NCBI GenBank assembly: GCA_932294295.1
Contig: OW028586.1
Location: 8,957,701 to 9,021,700 of the forward strand
Direction: 5' to 3'
DNA length: 64,000 nucleotides
Source: Alitta virens
Taxonomy: Eukaryota > Annelida > Polychaeta > Phyllodocida > Nereididae
Shown here: piece by piece, positions 37,194 through 47,223 of the stretch
How the letters are laid out: every line of letters begins with the position of its first letter
How positions within the stretch are numbered: position 1 is the stretch's first letter
Program-made: the position numbers and the translations under genes
Notes under the pieces: model-generated
What the model saw: only the letters and a program-made list of their open reading frames with translations
Databases searched by the model: none
What the model was told of the DNA's origin: nothing

Positions 37194-37411
37194 GTATGGC
37201 CCCAAATGAGAACGACATGGGGATGGGACCGGATGGGGTGTACCCAGGGCCCCCTAACGGCCAGCCCCCGAGGCAGAAGAGGGTTCGAACCTCGTTCAAA
37301 CATCACCAATTGCGAACCATGAAGTCATATTTTGCCCTCAACCACAATCCTGATGCGAAAGACCTCAAACAACTTGCACAGAAAACTGGCCTCAGCAAAC
37401 GGGTCCTACAG
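37194..37411 (+). CDS. Lhx2/9: Lhx2/9 homeodomain exon (first 46 homeodomain residues)
   Basis: This exon follows the acceptor cataacag. Its first two bases complete the Gly codon left by the LIM2 exon, and the next codon is ATG. About 23 residues of Met/Pro/Gly-rich linker precede the homeodomain, which starts KRVRTSFKHHQLRTMKSYF, a near-diagnostic Lhx2/9 helix 1. Helix 2 and the start of helix 3 follow (DLKQLAQKTGLSKRVLQ). The exon ends CTACAG before gtgtgt, inside helix 3 just before V-W-F, the expected intron position for this family. The Met codon at the very start of the exon, together with the motif cluster 530-760 bp upstream, leaves room for an internally started, LIM-less isoform; that is inference. 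Confidence 0.97.
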
Positions 37412-39231
37412 GTGTGTATTTCAATTAAATTGAATTGAAAATGACCAAACCGAATTTTAAATGGAATGGGTCTTATAGTTATAAGCTATGTGTTTGCTCA
37501 TTAGAAAATCTGGAGGTCAAAGCAAGACCAAAGGCCCTTTCCTACCAGTTCACAATTGGCGTGTCTGCACTAAGTTATTTTAATTCTCAAATAAACGTTC
37601 ACCACTCCAGAACTTGACGTCTCTGCATAATGATTGTATTTAGAAGCTTTCGCACACCTGAAAAATGGTGTCTTAATTGAAATTATATAACATTTATTAA
37701 CATGATAAAATGTTATAACTATGCAATAACTATGCTGAGACAATCAAGAGCAGTCTAATTGACAGAGTTTCCACTGGTCTTATCAACTGTGCATGCTGGC
37801 AAAATAGTCCACACATATTGGTAGACCAGAACTTATGTTCTAGTTTTCCCTTCAAGGTCAAAACACAATGCATTCTATCTTCCTGGTTCGTGGTGTTTCA
37901 AAGATGTTGTAAGATTTGCAAATTCGTAAACAGCATCAAAGGAGTGAGACATCTTGGAGTAATATTGTCATAAACACATTTCTTGGATAGCAAATATTGC
38001 ATCATAACCAATAACAACCCTTACATGGCCTTACATGCACCCCGACTCACCTGTTCCTGGCATTCTACTGATGTTGTCAGGAAGTGGGATGACCAAGAAT
38101 GATTTCTTGGGAGTGTTGACAAGAAATATGAATGGTACAGTCATCAACTTTAAAATTTAGGATATGTAGTATATAATTGATTAATATTACCAAACGTACT
38201 TGTGGATATTTTTTCCTTTTTGATTTTTTTCTTTACAATAATAGTCATATTTAGGAACATCAATTATTAGTTATATTATAATGATGATTCGTGCTAAACT
38301 TTCTAATATGGAAACTAGAGTTAATGTCATAATGAAGAGTGTTGTTATATGCCAGACAAAACTATTCAGCATACAACACATTGTTGCATGTCACTGCCCT
38401 ATTGTTGCATAAACTTCACTGTGAATGCATGGCAGCAAAATATCAACAAAATTCCAAACATGCTTTCAAGAACGCTCCATACCAAGACAGCTGGAGTCCT
38501 GTCATTTAGCTATGAGACAATGCAACAATGGCGCAATGATTTCTTTGTATCCGCACTATTTGCCAGGAAGTGGTGTTGTCTAAGACAAATAAGAGCCATA
38601 GAGAAATGTTTCACTTCTTCTCTCCTGTTCACGTTCGTGTTCACGCGATGTCTCGCACACCACGAGACGTGTCATGCTCGCCGCCATCTTTAACTTAAAC
38701 ACGTCCAATGTGTGTTCTAGTTCGTATTGTGGTCTAAACACAAACTTGTTGCGAGATTGCTGAATAGGAACCCAGAATGCATATTTACAAAAGGCCACAG
38801 AGCATCAACGCTTGTTTGGCAGGCTTCCATATTGTCCGGTAGTAAAGTTTGACTACCAAACTTTCCTCTGACCCCAACCCAGTCCATGCTTCACTCATAA
38901 GCACGTGCTTTTTCTATGGGGTTTACATTTAAAGTAGCAGGTTACTTAAAAGGACCCTAAAGGGAAAACAACGTGCAGTTTAAGAAAAACGCTTTGAATA
39001 ATGGAAAAGGTCTTCAAAAGGACCGATAAAATGCTTTTTGCAACTCTGAATGAGCACATTAGAAGATGCTAAGTGGCAGCTTTTGGGAAAAAAAAGAATA
39101 AATCTATATATGCAATAATATACCATAATAAAAACGTATTTCAATTTATAATTTTGTTAATGTTTGATGATGTCAAGCCGTGTGTTAAATTAATAAATTA
39201 ATTTACCAAATTGTTTTTTACATATTTTTAG
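37412..39231 (+). other. Lhx2/9 intron inside homeodomain helix 3 (1,820 bp)
   Basis: The intron is bounded by gtgtgt and ttttttag-type splice sites. It is AT-rich with no coding signal. A CpG-richer stretch at 38620-38700 includes a YY1-like word (AAGATGGCGGC on the minus strand, near 38680). Otherwise nothing recognisable is seen. Confidence 0.85.
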
Positions 39232-39510
39232 GTGTGGTTCCAGAACGCACGAGCAAAGTACCGACGAAATGTCCTCAAGCAGCAAGACCCCGCACGGGAG
39301 GGCAAACCCACAGGCGATGTCACCAAGAGCGACAGCCAATCTGCAACCACCTTGTCAGAGATCTCAAACTCCCGTTCCCCTGCGTTGTCCGACATCAGTT
39401 CGACGCCGTCTCTCTCCGACCTTCACAACGCCATGTCGGAATCCGAACAGAACTCCTCGGGGTCGTCACTTACCGAGCTCTTCACAAACAGCATTAATGC
39501 CATGAACTAG
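39232..39510 (+). CDS. Lhx2/9: Lhx2/9 terminal coding exon
   Basis: The exon begins with V-W-F-Q-N-A-R-A-K-Y-R-R-N, the DNA-recognition end of homeodomain helix 3, directly after the acceptor tttttag, in phase 0 with the previous exon. W, F and N of the WFQN core, the DNA-contacting residues, are intact. After the homeodomain comes a Ser/Thr-rich tail with SEISNSRSPALSDIS and a C-terminus ending in SLTELFTNSINAMN, then TAG. Tails of this kind are shared by Lhx2/9 orthologues. The three exons splice in frame to 294 residues, which is the C-terminal two thirds or so of a normal Lhx2/9 protein. No frameshift or stop interrupts them, so the gene looks functional. Confidence 0.96.
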   Translation: MWFQNARAKYRRNVLKQQDPAREGKPTGDVTKSDSQSATTLSEISNSRSPALSDISSTPSLSDLHNAMSESEQNSSGSSLTELFTNSINAMN

Positions 39511-40097
39511 CTGGTCGGATTAGGAAAAAAACTATAAAAATATAAAGTTAATTGAGGCCAGCCATACACCTCATCAATTCGTTAACTGGCTCCAGCAGCA
39601 ATGACAGTTCTGCAGAACTTCTGCAAATTCAAAAGTGGCGCCATGACTTTGCTGCGTCTGATGGTTGCTATGGTGACGCCTCCTAGCGGATGTTGAACGA
39701 ACTCAATCGTGATCACAGTGGCAGTTCATTTGAAGCAAATTCAAATGTCAACCTACAGTTGGAGCTAGAGAATGGACTTAATTTAAATCATTTCCTCAAA
39801 ATGATTGGATTGCTAATTGGCCCATGACCTACAAAAACAAGGCCAGGACAGTGTGTAAAAGGCCTTTAATGAAGCTTACGAGTGGGCCAATCTAACTTGT
39901 GTCTTTTGCAACAGTACTGAGACTTTGCTAAGACTTAAAGTTAAGTTTGATTTTCGCTTGGCAGTCTGGCTTCAGACACAAAAACTTTGAACTGAATTTC
40001 ACATCATTTCTCATCAAGTAATTTATATTATGCACATCGCGAATCATATTGAATTGAATACTTGTACATTATTATTGAAATCTCATTTGTCTGACAT

Positions 40098-40103
40098 AAT
40101 AAA
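40098..40103 (+). terminator. AATAAA poly(A) signal, proximal, Lhx2/9
   Basis: Canonical hexamer about 590 bases after the Lhx2/9 stop, the first in the 3' UTR. TTCGTTGTG follows within 30 bases. Confidence 0.45.
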
Positions 40104-40280
40104 AGCATGACTGACCTTCGTTGTGTAGTTTAAAAATAATGCTCCATTACATTACAAAAGAGGATGTATGTGACAGTATGTCTGATCCAGTTTTACATTT
40201 TATTGTTAATCTCTACAGAAATCCATGAAGCTAGTTATGATAATTATGATAATGATTAAATTATTTTGATGACTGTTTTG

Positions 40281-40286
40281 AATAAA
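40281..40286 (+). terminator. AATAAA poly(A) signal, distal, Lhx2/9
   Basis: Second canonical hexamer, followed by a T-rich stretch (TTTTGTCTGTT), a good downstream element. It is a better match to a full poly(A) site than the proximal one. Confidence 0.5.
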
Positions 40287-40290
40287 TAAG

Positions 40291-41039
40291 TCAAAATTTT
40301 GTCTGTTACACTCCTCTTCCCCCCAGGTCTCAATTTGTGAGTAAATTATTTTTTTGTTTTTGTAATTTTGTATGGATATGGAATGTAGTGATCAAATTTA
40401 AGAAATCCGTGCTGTCTGTTTTATGATTTTGAATATGTATCCATTGAATATCTGTAAAATACTGTACAATGTTATCGTCAACTACCCTAATTTTATGAAT
40501 TTTTAATAATATAACGCAGGAAAGAGTCAGAAATATTTCTAATTTTTGTCATAAAGATTTAGAGCAAACAAGGATTTGTGTTCGATGTCATCGTTATGAT
40601 TTTATGTCTGTTATGTTGTGATATGAAGGATATTAAATAGAAGTATTCTTTAAATCTAACTGTTTTAATTTGTTGTTGAATTCCACTCTTTTTTTAAATA
40701 CTTAAGTCTTGACAGTGCCCCCTAGCGTATTTGCTAATACCTTATTTTGTCAGCTTTGGCTAAAAAGGTTCACTATAAGAGCCAGCCAGTTCAACAAGCA
40801 TATAATTAATTGTCAAAAGTGATTTTTACTAGTTAGTCATTCTGAGTAATCACACACACATGAAACTGACTAACTTGTCAGGCTAAACTGACTAACCTGC
40901 TAGTCAGAAGTGGCTATGAAGGTCATTCGTCATATTCAAAATGCTAAATGTTGGTCAAATATTATATAAGATTTACGTCCTTCGATATTATAACTGTCTG
41001 CTCAAAGTTTAGGTTTGGTATTGTCTGATTAGTCTGAGC
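40291..41039. other. Gene-free after Lhx2/9
   Basis: AT-rich. Minus-strand CTCF-like ACGCTAGGGGGCA at 40727-40715. Confidence 0.5.
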
Positions 41040-41130
41040 TTAGTCAGATTACATGACTGGCTGCTGCAGACAGACGTAAAGATGAGATGATAAGGCTTGG
41101 AATCCACACCATACGACATATCGTTTAAAC
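41040..41130 (+). mobile_element. Dispersed repeat family A, copy 8
   Basis: GACAGACGTAAAGATGAGAT, GATAAGGCTTGGAATCCACA and CCAT. The 3' half is missing. Confidence 0.65.
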
Positions 41131-42512
41131 TTGGAAGAAACATATTTTCTTCCAATGTAAATTTAGCTGGACAGAGCTCTGAAAATCACACCACTCAACT
41201 GTATTAAGACCTTCCAGAGATATCACTACACAGTTATACCAAGGTTATACCAAGGTTATACGGTAGAATTGTCAAATATCTAAACAGCTACTAGACTCCT
41301 CAGTGACCTTGACCCAAAGTGTACAGTTGTGATTTGTCAGAGGCAGACGCAATAATGGGCTGACATGCCCAAATTGAGATTATTTTCTTCCATTGACCCA
41401 ATAATTATGACACTGGATAGGACTAGGATAGGACTGGGACAGGACTGGGATGAGACTGGGATTGTTACCTCTCACAAGGCTTGAATTATGTCAAAGGAAG
41501 CATGCATTCCCACCAGCTCGCAAACAGAGATGTATGCTCAATAAATTATTATTGATGTGGCACATCATCAGCTATAGCAGTGTATTTTTCAGCAGCATCT
41601 CTGTCTGCCCTGGCTCCATGATTGATGTGGCAGAGAGAGGGGCTGGATGAGGCCGGAGCTTGGTACAGAGGTTGCTGAGATGCTACTGATGCAGTCATGC
41701 TTTTGAACATCTACATAGTTCTGGTTGCAGAGAACACCCTTGCAACACCCCATGGCAGCTTTGACTGCACACAACACTGGGTGATGGACTTGAGACACTT
41801 GAAGAAAAAATATGATGTGGGATCTAAGTGACCTGTCAAATACAGACCCATATACATCATTCAATGAGAAAACAGATAAAAAGTATAGGAACGGAGTGGG
41901 AAGGTTAACTGCTTACAAAAGAACAGGCATTGACTCCTTGGGTAATTTGCTGAACGGACATATTGTATATTTCTGATTTCATTGAAGAAACAACATCTCT
42001 TAAAATAAAATGGCAGGCAACAAACACATGAGGGAAGGAAGGAAGGAAAGAAGGAAACAAGGAATAAACGATTATGGAAGAATTATGGAAGAAGAAAGGA
42101 AGGAGGAATAAGCGAATCTGAAGGAAGAATGAGAGATGAAGGATGGAAGGAACAAACATTGAAAGAAAAAAAGAAAATTATTTTTGTCATAAGGTCCGTC
42201 ACTGCTTTGGTGGACCCCGAAAAGCAAAGCGCAAGTCGAAGCTTTCTCACAAAGGTCCCAAGCGTCAAAACGTCTCATGTTACGCCACGGGGGGTAATCC
42301 GTAGCGACAGTGGCGCTATTTGGGGCGTCGGCGACGTCCTTTGATGACCGTCTTGACGTAATCACTAGCGACTTACATGACGACTTACCTAACCCCAACG
42401 TCATACCGCGACACAGGTCAATTCGTCCAAAAACAAGTGTCATTATTAGCAGACCAGGTAAACTTGTCTTCATTGCTGCTAACATTTCCTACAAAAAAGT
42501 AGACAGGAAAAT
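41131..42512. other. Gene-free, with short tandem repeats and a CpG-rich patch
   Basis: GGTTATACCAA repeats at 41229-41261. An 11-base GGGATAGGACT-like tandem occupies 41412-41462, and GGAA-rich sequence lies at 42033-42165. A CpG-rich non-repetitive patch at 42185-42440 has several GACGT and GCGAC words. Confidence 0.55.
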
Positions 42513-42608
42513 AGTAGTAGTAGTAGCAGTAGTAGTAGTAGTAGTAGTAGTAATAGTAGTAGTAGTAGTAGTAGTACAGCTGTAGTAGAAGTAGTGGTGG
42601 TAGTAGTA

Positions 42609-42677
<69 letters not shown>

Positions 42678-42815
42678 ACAGCAGGAGCAGTAGTTGTATT
42701 AGTAGTAGCAGTAGTAGCAGCAGTAGTAGGAGTAGTAGTAGGAGTAGTAGTAGGAGTAGTAGTAGGAGTAGTAGTAGGAGTAGTAGTAGGAGTAGTAGTA
42801 ATAGCAGTAAAGTAT
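42513..42815. repeat. (AGT)n triplet array
   Basis: Same triplet as the arrays at 50-575 and 986-1294 but in inverse orientation. The palindrome TACAGCTGTA occurs at 42575-42584. A 12-bp higher-order unit GTAGTAGTAGGA repeats at 42727-42790. Confidence 0.97.
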
Positions 42816-44210
42816 AGCAGCAGTAGTAGTGATAATAGTGTTACTATAATATTTATTATCAGGAGTATTAATAGTAGCCTTTTACGCGCTCAATTCTTTT
42901 TCCATCTTGCAGTAGAAATTTGTTATTCACCATTATTGCAAAACATTAACTGGACATTATATTTATTTTATATGGCAGATTCAGTTGTTCAAACATAACA
43001 GACTGGCAATGGCATTATAATAATACAGCAGCAAATTCACTTGTTAAGAGATAATAAATACACAATGTTTTTTTGGTTATGACAGCAATTTCCTGAACAC
43101 TTCACCATGAGAACAAAAACTAAGTTTTTACAATGTTTGAGTTGGGTAGAGGCAGACACTGTATCTCACATTCATCATCCAATCATATGAAAACAATAAC
43201 ATTTTGGATCCCCTCCCAGACCCTTCCCACTGTGTGGTAATTGGGGGTATTACAAGGTCCCACTCTGAAACTTCTGAGGGTAAATATATGTTGACAGACA
43301 CTTTCAGGTGCTAGTTGGACACTGAAGAAGAGTAGGGCCCAACCCCCTTCCTTTGGTTTACAGCTTTCCTTGATAAATACCCCCGAACGCTCCTGGTACT
43401 GCAGAGACGGTGTGTCAAGTGGCGACTAAGCGCCCAACTAATTCGACTTGTCATCAATGCTTTGAGGGGCGCGCAGCCATGTCACAATTGTTTACATCTC
43501 ATACTTGATGTTGTAAGGGGCAAGCTGGGCCGCTCAATTTGCAACTTTAGAAGTTCATGCATCAGCCACACTCAAATCACGACGGAGTTTGTTTGCAAAA
43601 AAGGGCAGTGACTCCGAACTGCAGTGATTAACAACATACTGAGGATTTTTGTACATTTGTTTTGATAATTTCCTAACAGGAAGTAAACTACAAAGTGTTT
43701 GCTGATGGGATAAGTTAGCATTTGAACCCTACTAAATTCTTGCTTCGGAAAACTTCACCATTAACTTATATGAAATTTGCATTTAGAATTATTTTAACAT
43801 GTCACTGATCTTCCAAATACCAAGGAAATTTCAAGAAAAATTGTTTGGTTTGCTTATTTATCCTTAATTCGCAGACAGTTATTCTTGTTAATGGTCTGAA
43901 TTTATTATATACAGATTGTCCTATTCTCAAATTCAGCTTATTTACAATTCTACATCCAGATGCCTGGGGACCTTGTCCATCAACCGATAAGAACACAACA
44001 GCAGCGCCGCCAATCTGACACCAGTAAAAACATATGCGCTAAGCAAGCGCCCTCTTGTGAGCAATAAAGAAGACTCATGTTACGTTCTTTTGTCAGACCC
44101 TAATGTGCCTTTTCTGTATTATGACATTTCGTTTGTTAGTATTCAAGTTGCATTTGTATTTTTACCCCAAGCCCCCCTCCAAGGAGTCCGAGCAGATTTG
44201 GAATTGTAGT
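42816..44210. other. Gene-free
   Basis: 43380-43570 is GC-richer and non-repetitive with TGTTTAC (FOX-like) and ACAATTGT words. A minus-strand CTCF-like word lies at 44046-44060. No gene seen. Confidence 0.45.
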
Positions 44211-44269
44211 GTCACGTGACCAAAAGGTCACAAAGGTCACAAGAGGTCGCGTGCTGAGTGGCAAGGTCA
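44211..44269 (+). promoter_or_regulatory. E-box palindrome and tandem nuclear-receptor half-sites
   Basis: GTCACGTGAC at 44211-44220, then AGGTCA at 44225, 44234, AGGTCG at 44244 and AGGTCA at 44264. The spacings are 3 (DR3) and 4 (DR4). This is dense enough to look like a real response element. Confidence 0.4.
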
Positions 44270-44720
44270 TGTGATGACGTATTGTCCAACGTTCCAACAG
44301 ATTAAGACAGCCTGGGAGCTCCTGTAGTAAGAATCTACACTCTCCGGTAGTAGGAGTCCACACTGTCACCCCTCTAATGGGGCAGGAGTAAAGGGTTAAC
44401 ACCATTTCACCCCAAAAACCCCCTTCACCTCTTCTTAGCATGTAGGAATTGTGTTACATCTGCCCAGATGGAATTATTTCCAACATCAGGGTTGAATTTC
44501 TACCATTTTACCCCCTTCACTTGTTTTCATTCAACATTCATCCACGCAGTGGGCTAAATATACAAGTATCAAATTCCGAGAATATACGCTGTACATAGAT
44601 TAGTACCCCTGTCTATAATCTCAGGTATTCATAGAAAAAAACCAAAACCAAAAAAAAAAACATGATTAGATTGATCATAAGACAAAGATGTATTAACTAT
44701 GCTGAAACAGTATTTAGCTG
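44270..44720. other. Gene-free
   Basis: No coding signal; an A-rich run lies at 44635-44660. Confidence 0.5.
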
Positions 44721-45228
44721 TCTGTCCAGCTGTCGCATGGTCTGTCTGTCATCACTCTAGCTGTCTGGATCTGTCTGTACATCTCGCTGTCTGTCTGTCT
44801 GGCGGTCCGTCTCACTGTCGGGTTGTCACTTTGTTTAGCTGCTATGCTTGCCTGTATCTCACACTAGCTGTCTATCAGGCTCCTGTGGCTATGTTTCTCA
44901 GTCTGTCTGTCTCTTGCTTGGTCAGGCTGTCTAGCTGTCTGTATGTCATTCTGTTTGGCCATCGCTCTGTTGCGACATGACTGTCGTAGTCCCAAAGGCA
45001 CACTTACGTTTTATACACATTCTTACATAAATTTCATTTGTAAATTGTGCCAGAATAAAATAATAATTATCTTTGTCTCAGCTCTCTATCGCTCTGTCGC
45101 TCTGTCGCTCTGTCGCTCTGTCTATCTGTCTGTCTGTCTGTCTATCTGTCTGTCTGTCTGTCTATCTGGCTGTCTATCTGTCTGTCTATGTCTATCTGTC
45201 TGTCTAGCTGTCTGTCTGTCTCTTCAGT
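44721..45228. repeat. (CTGT)n/(CTAT)n microsatellite in two blocks
   Basis: Degenerate block 44721-44950 and purer block 45085-45228, separated by unique sequence. The apparent Ser/Leu/Cys/Val-rich proteins on + are artefacts. Confidence 0.93.
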
Positions 45229-45471
45229 CTAGCTGTTGTTGTCTCTCTGTCTTGTTTCCTGGTGGCCCACACACTGTCCACCTAGAACTAACAGGCAATT
45301 AGCAGAACTTTCTTGTCCTTGGCTGTTTCTTTTTATTTGACCAACTCCCATTTATCTGGACACAAACAAACCTGTGCATGACACTATGAATAACCCAAGC
45401 CCCATCTTTGACCCCAGCAATGTCTCTAATGTCAATTCTTGTGACCTTCAAATTTGACCTTGGCCACCATT

Positions 45472-45504
45472 GGGTTCTCAAGGTCAAACGGGTCAGAGAA
45501 AACT
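45472..45504 (+). repeat. 33-bp exact repeat, copy 1
   Basis: Begins GGGTTCTCAAGGTCAAACGG and ends GAGAAAACT; identical to 46980-47012. Contains AGGTCA-AAC-GGGTCA, a DR3 nuclear-receptor-type arrangement. Confidence 0.9.
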
Positions 45505-45628
45505 GGCAATTAAAGCACCACAATGTTGCAGACTGCGAAAGGGCGAAGATATAGTTGGATTCAAAATAAATGTCCACATGTCATGATAAGCAGAGGAGCA
45601 CAAAATAGAAATGTCAGCAAAAAGTCAA

Positions 45629-45651
45629 ACCATGGATAGTAAATCCATGGT
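45629..45651. repeat. Short perfect inverted repeat
   Basis: ACCATGGAT, five-base spacer, ATCCATGGT. Confidence 0.8.
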
Positions 45652-46003
45652 CAAACTATCGGCAAGACGGCAACAGAACATTTCCAGGAGAGACTGAAAT
45701 TGGACAGGTTACACCATAAAGGAGCTACAACGTGTATGAATTATTAGAGCACCTCTGCACTAAGTAAATGTGATATTTTATACAATTATTACTATTCTTT
45801 ATATTTTTAACATGATTTTATTGTTTTTTGACTATCATTTTATTATGTTCTGTTCGTACATGAGTACGAAAATAAACAAATATTTAAATTATTTGATATT
45901 TACCAACAGAATGGTTACTGTGCAAATTAAAAAGATGCAACATCAGATTCCACGTTATCTAGAGAGAAATCACCTTGTCTGGTTGCCAATATATTTCATA
46001 TTA

Positions 46004-46031
46004 ACATGGAGGTGAAAAGATACCTCCATGT
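46004..46031. repeat. Perfect 10-bp hairpin
   Basis: ACATGGAGGT, eight-base loop, ACCTCCATGT. It lies in an AT-rich stretch with a GAATAAATTTGATT tail near 46280, which may be the 3' part of an old retroelement. Confidence 0.75.
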
Positions 46032-46979
46032 CCAAAGTGTATTACATGGTCAGTATATGCTTAGAATGTGGTGTCAATGTTTCTGTGTACAATTTTATGT
46101 ATTTTGTTAAGATGATGAATGCATGTGAGTGAATGTAATTTCAAGGACAAGCTGATGAACATGCTTGCATGTATGTATATGTTATTGCTATACTTAATCA
46201 TAACCCATTTTATTCTCGTTTTCTATTTTTAATTTAATCATTATTGTTTTTCTTTGGGCAAATATGCCAGACTTATGTGGAATAAATTTGATTCGATTTA
46301 AAAACCATTGATATCATATTGACACCGTAAATTGTTTGACCGGTTTCAAACTTATGGGGAAGAAAATTTTTGAAATTAAAATCTCCAGTAAATTAATTAA
46401 TTAATAAAGAATGCTTTCATTCAAACTGACACCCCCAGGCTGACACCTACCTGGCATAAAAGAATATAAGAAACTCCCACTTCCCCATGTTTTTTCAACT
46501 TGCATCTGAACGTAAAAACATGACTGTCAATTGTCTTGTCAGATTTAATTTTCCTTCCTCATATGACGTTATATGTAATCATGCGGATCAAATTGAATGC
46601 CTATGCATTTTCTTATATCAACTCTGTTGTGCGTTGGTGGCAGCACCTCACAGTTGTTGGAACACTTAGCCATCTTGTGTTATTTCCCTGAACTATGATG
46701 AAGAATGGCTGTAACATGGATGCAGGATTGCATCTTCTCTTGCTGCCCACTCTTGCTGGTGGTTAAGTTCAACATCATGTAATAGATATTGTGGATGTGA
46801 TGTATCACTGATTCAGCGTTGGTAGCAGTCCACACATAACTGGTACATCTATATTACGTATGTCTTGTCCCAGAATGCATGGTTAAACTTTAAGGTAAAC
46901 TTTTAAAATGTTTCTTCGTAATTAAGAAGTATGCAGAGGTAATACATCATGGTTTCGTAAATCACTATAGTGATGCTAG

Positions 46980-47012
46980 GGGTTCTCAAGGTCAAACGGG
47001 TCAGAGAAAACT
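46980..47012 (+). repeat. 33-bp exact repeat, copy 2
   Basis: Identical to 45472-45504, 1.5 kb apart with unrelated flanks. Lies about 210 bp before the CUB/LDLa exon. Confidence 0.9.
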
Positions 47013-47223
47013 AAAAGTTTAACTTCTGTTCACTTTTATTTCTATGAATGAGTAAAGCTGTACTTTCTTATCCACTATATTCTATGGTAACAGAAATGTT
47101 TTTCATTTGTAGGTTTCCTATATAAGGCCTACCTGAAAGTGGGATATCATGACGCCTAAGATTTTATTTGATACATGAAGTGATACTCCGAAAAATGCAT
47201 TTTATTACCAGAACATGTAACAG

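Larger units (their letters stand above)
39511..40290 (+). other. Lhx2/9 3' UTR (probable)
   Basis: AT-rich sequence after the Lhx2/9 stop codon. It holds two AATAAA poly(A) signals, at 40098-40103 and 40281-40286, each followed by T/G-rich sequence. No other gene starts here. A minus-strand CTCF-like word occurs at 39675-39690. The true 3' end is inferred, not observed. Confidence 0.6.
45229..47223. other. Region 5' of the CUB/LDLa exon
   Basis: Contains the 33-bp repeat pair and the hairpins listed. TGACCT half-sites lie at 45442 and 45455. Upstream exons of the receptor gene were not recognised. The acceptor before 47224 is preceded by TTTTATTACCAG, a second possible acceptor at 47210-47211. 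Confidence 0.4.

Noticed and set aside
42310..42998. Poly-Val frames
   Set aside because: Translation of the AGT array; upstream parts show no coding signal.
44699..45302. Ser/Leu/Cys/Val-rich frames resembling small membrane proteins
   Set aside because: Produced by CTGT/CTAT microsatellite; periodic composition.
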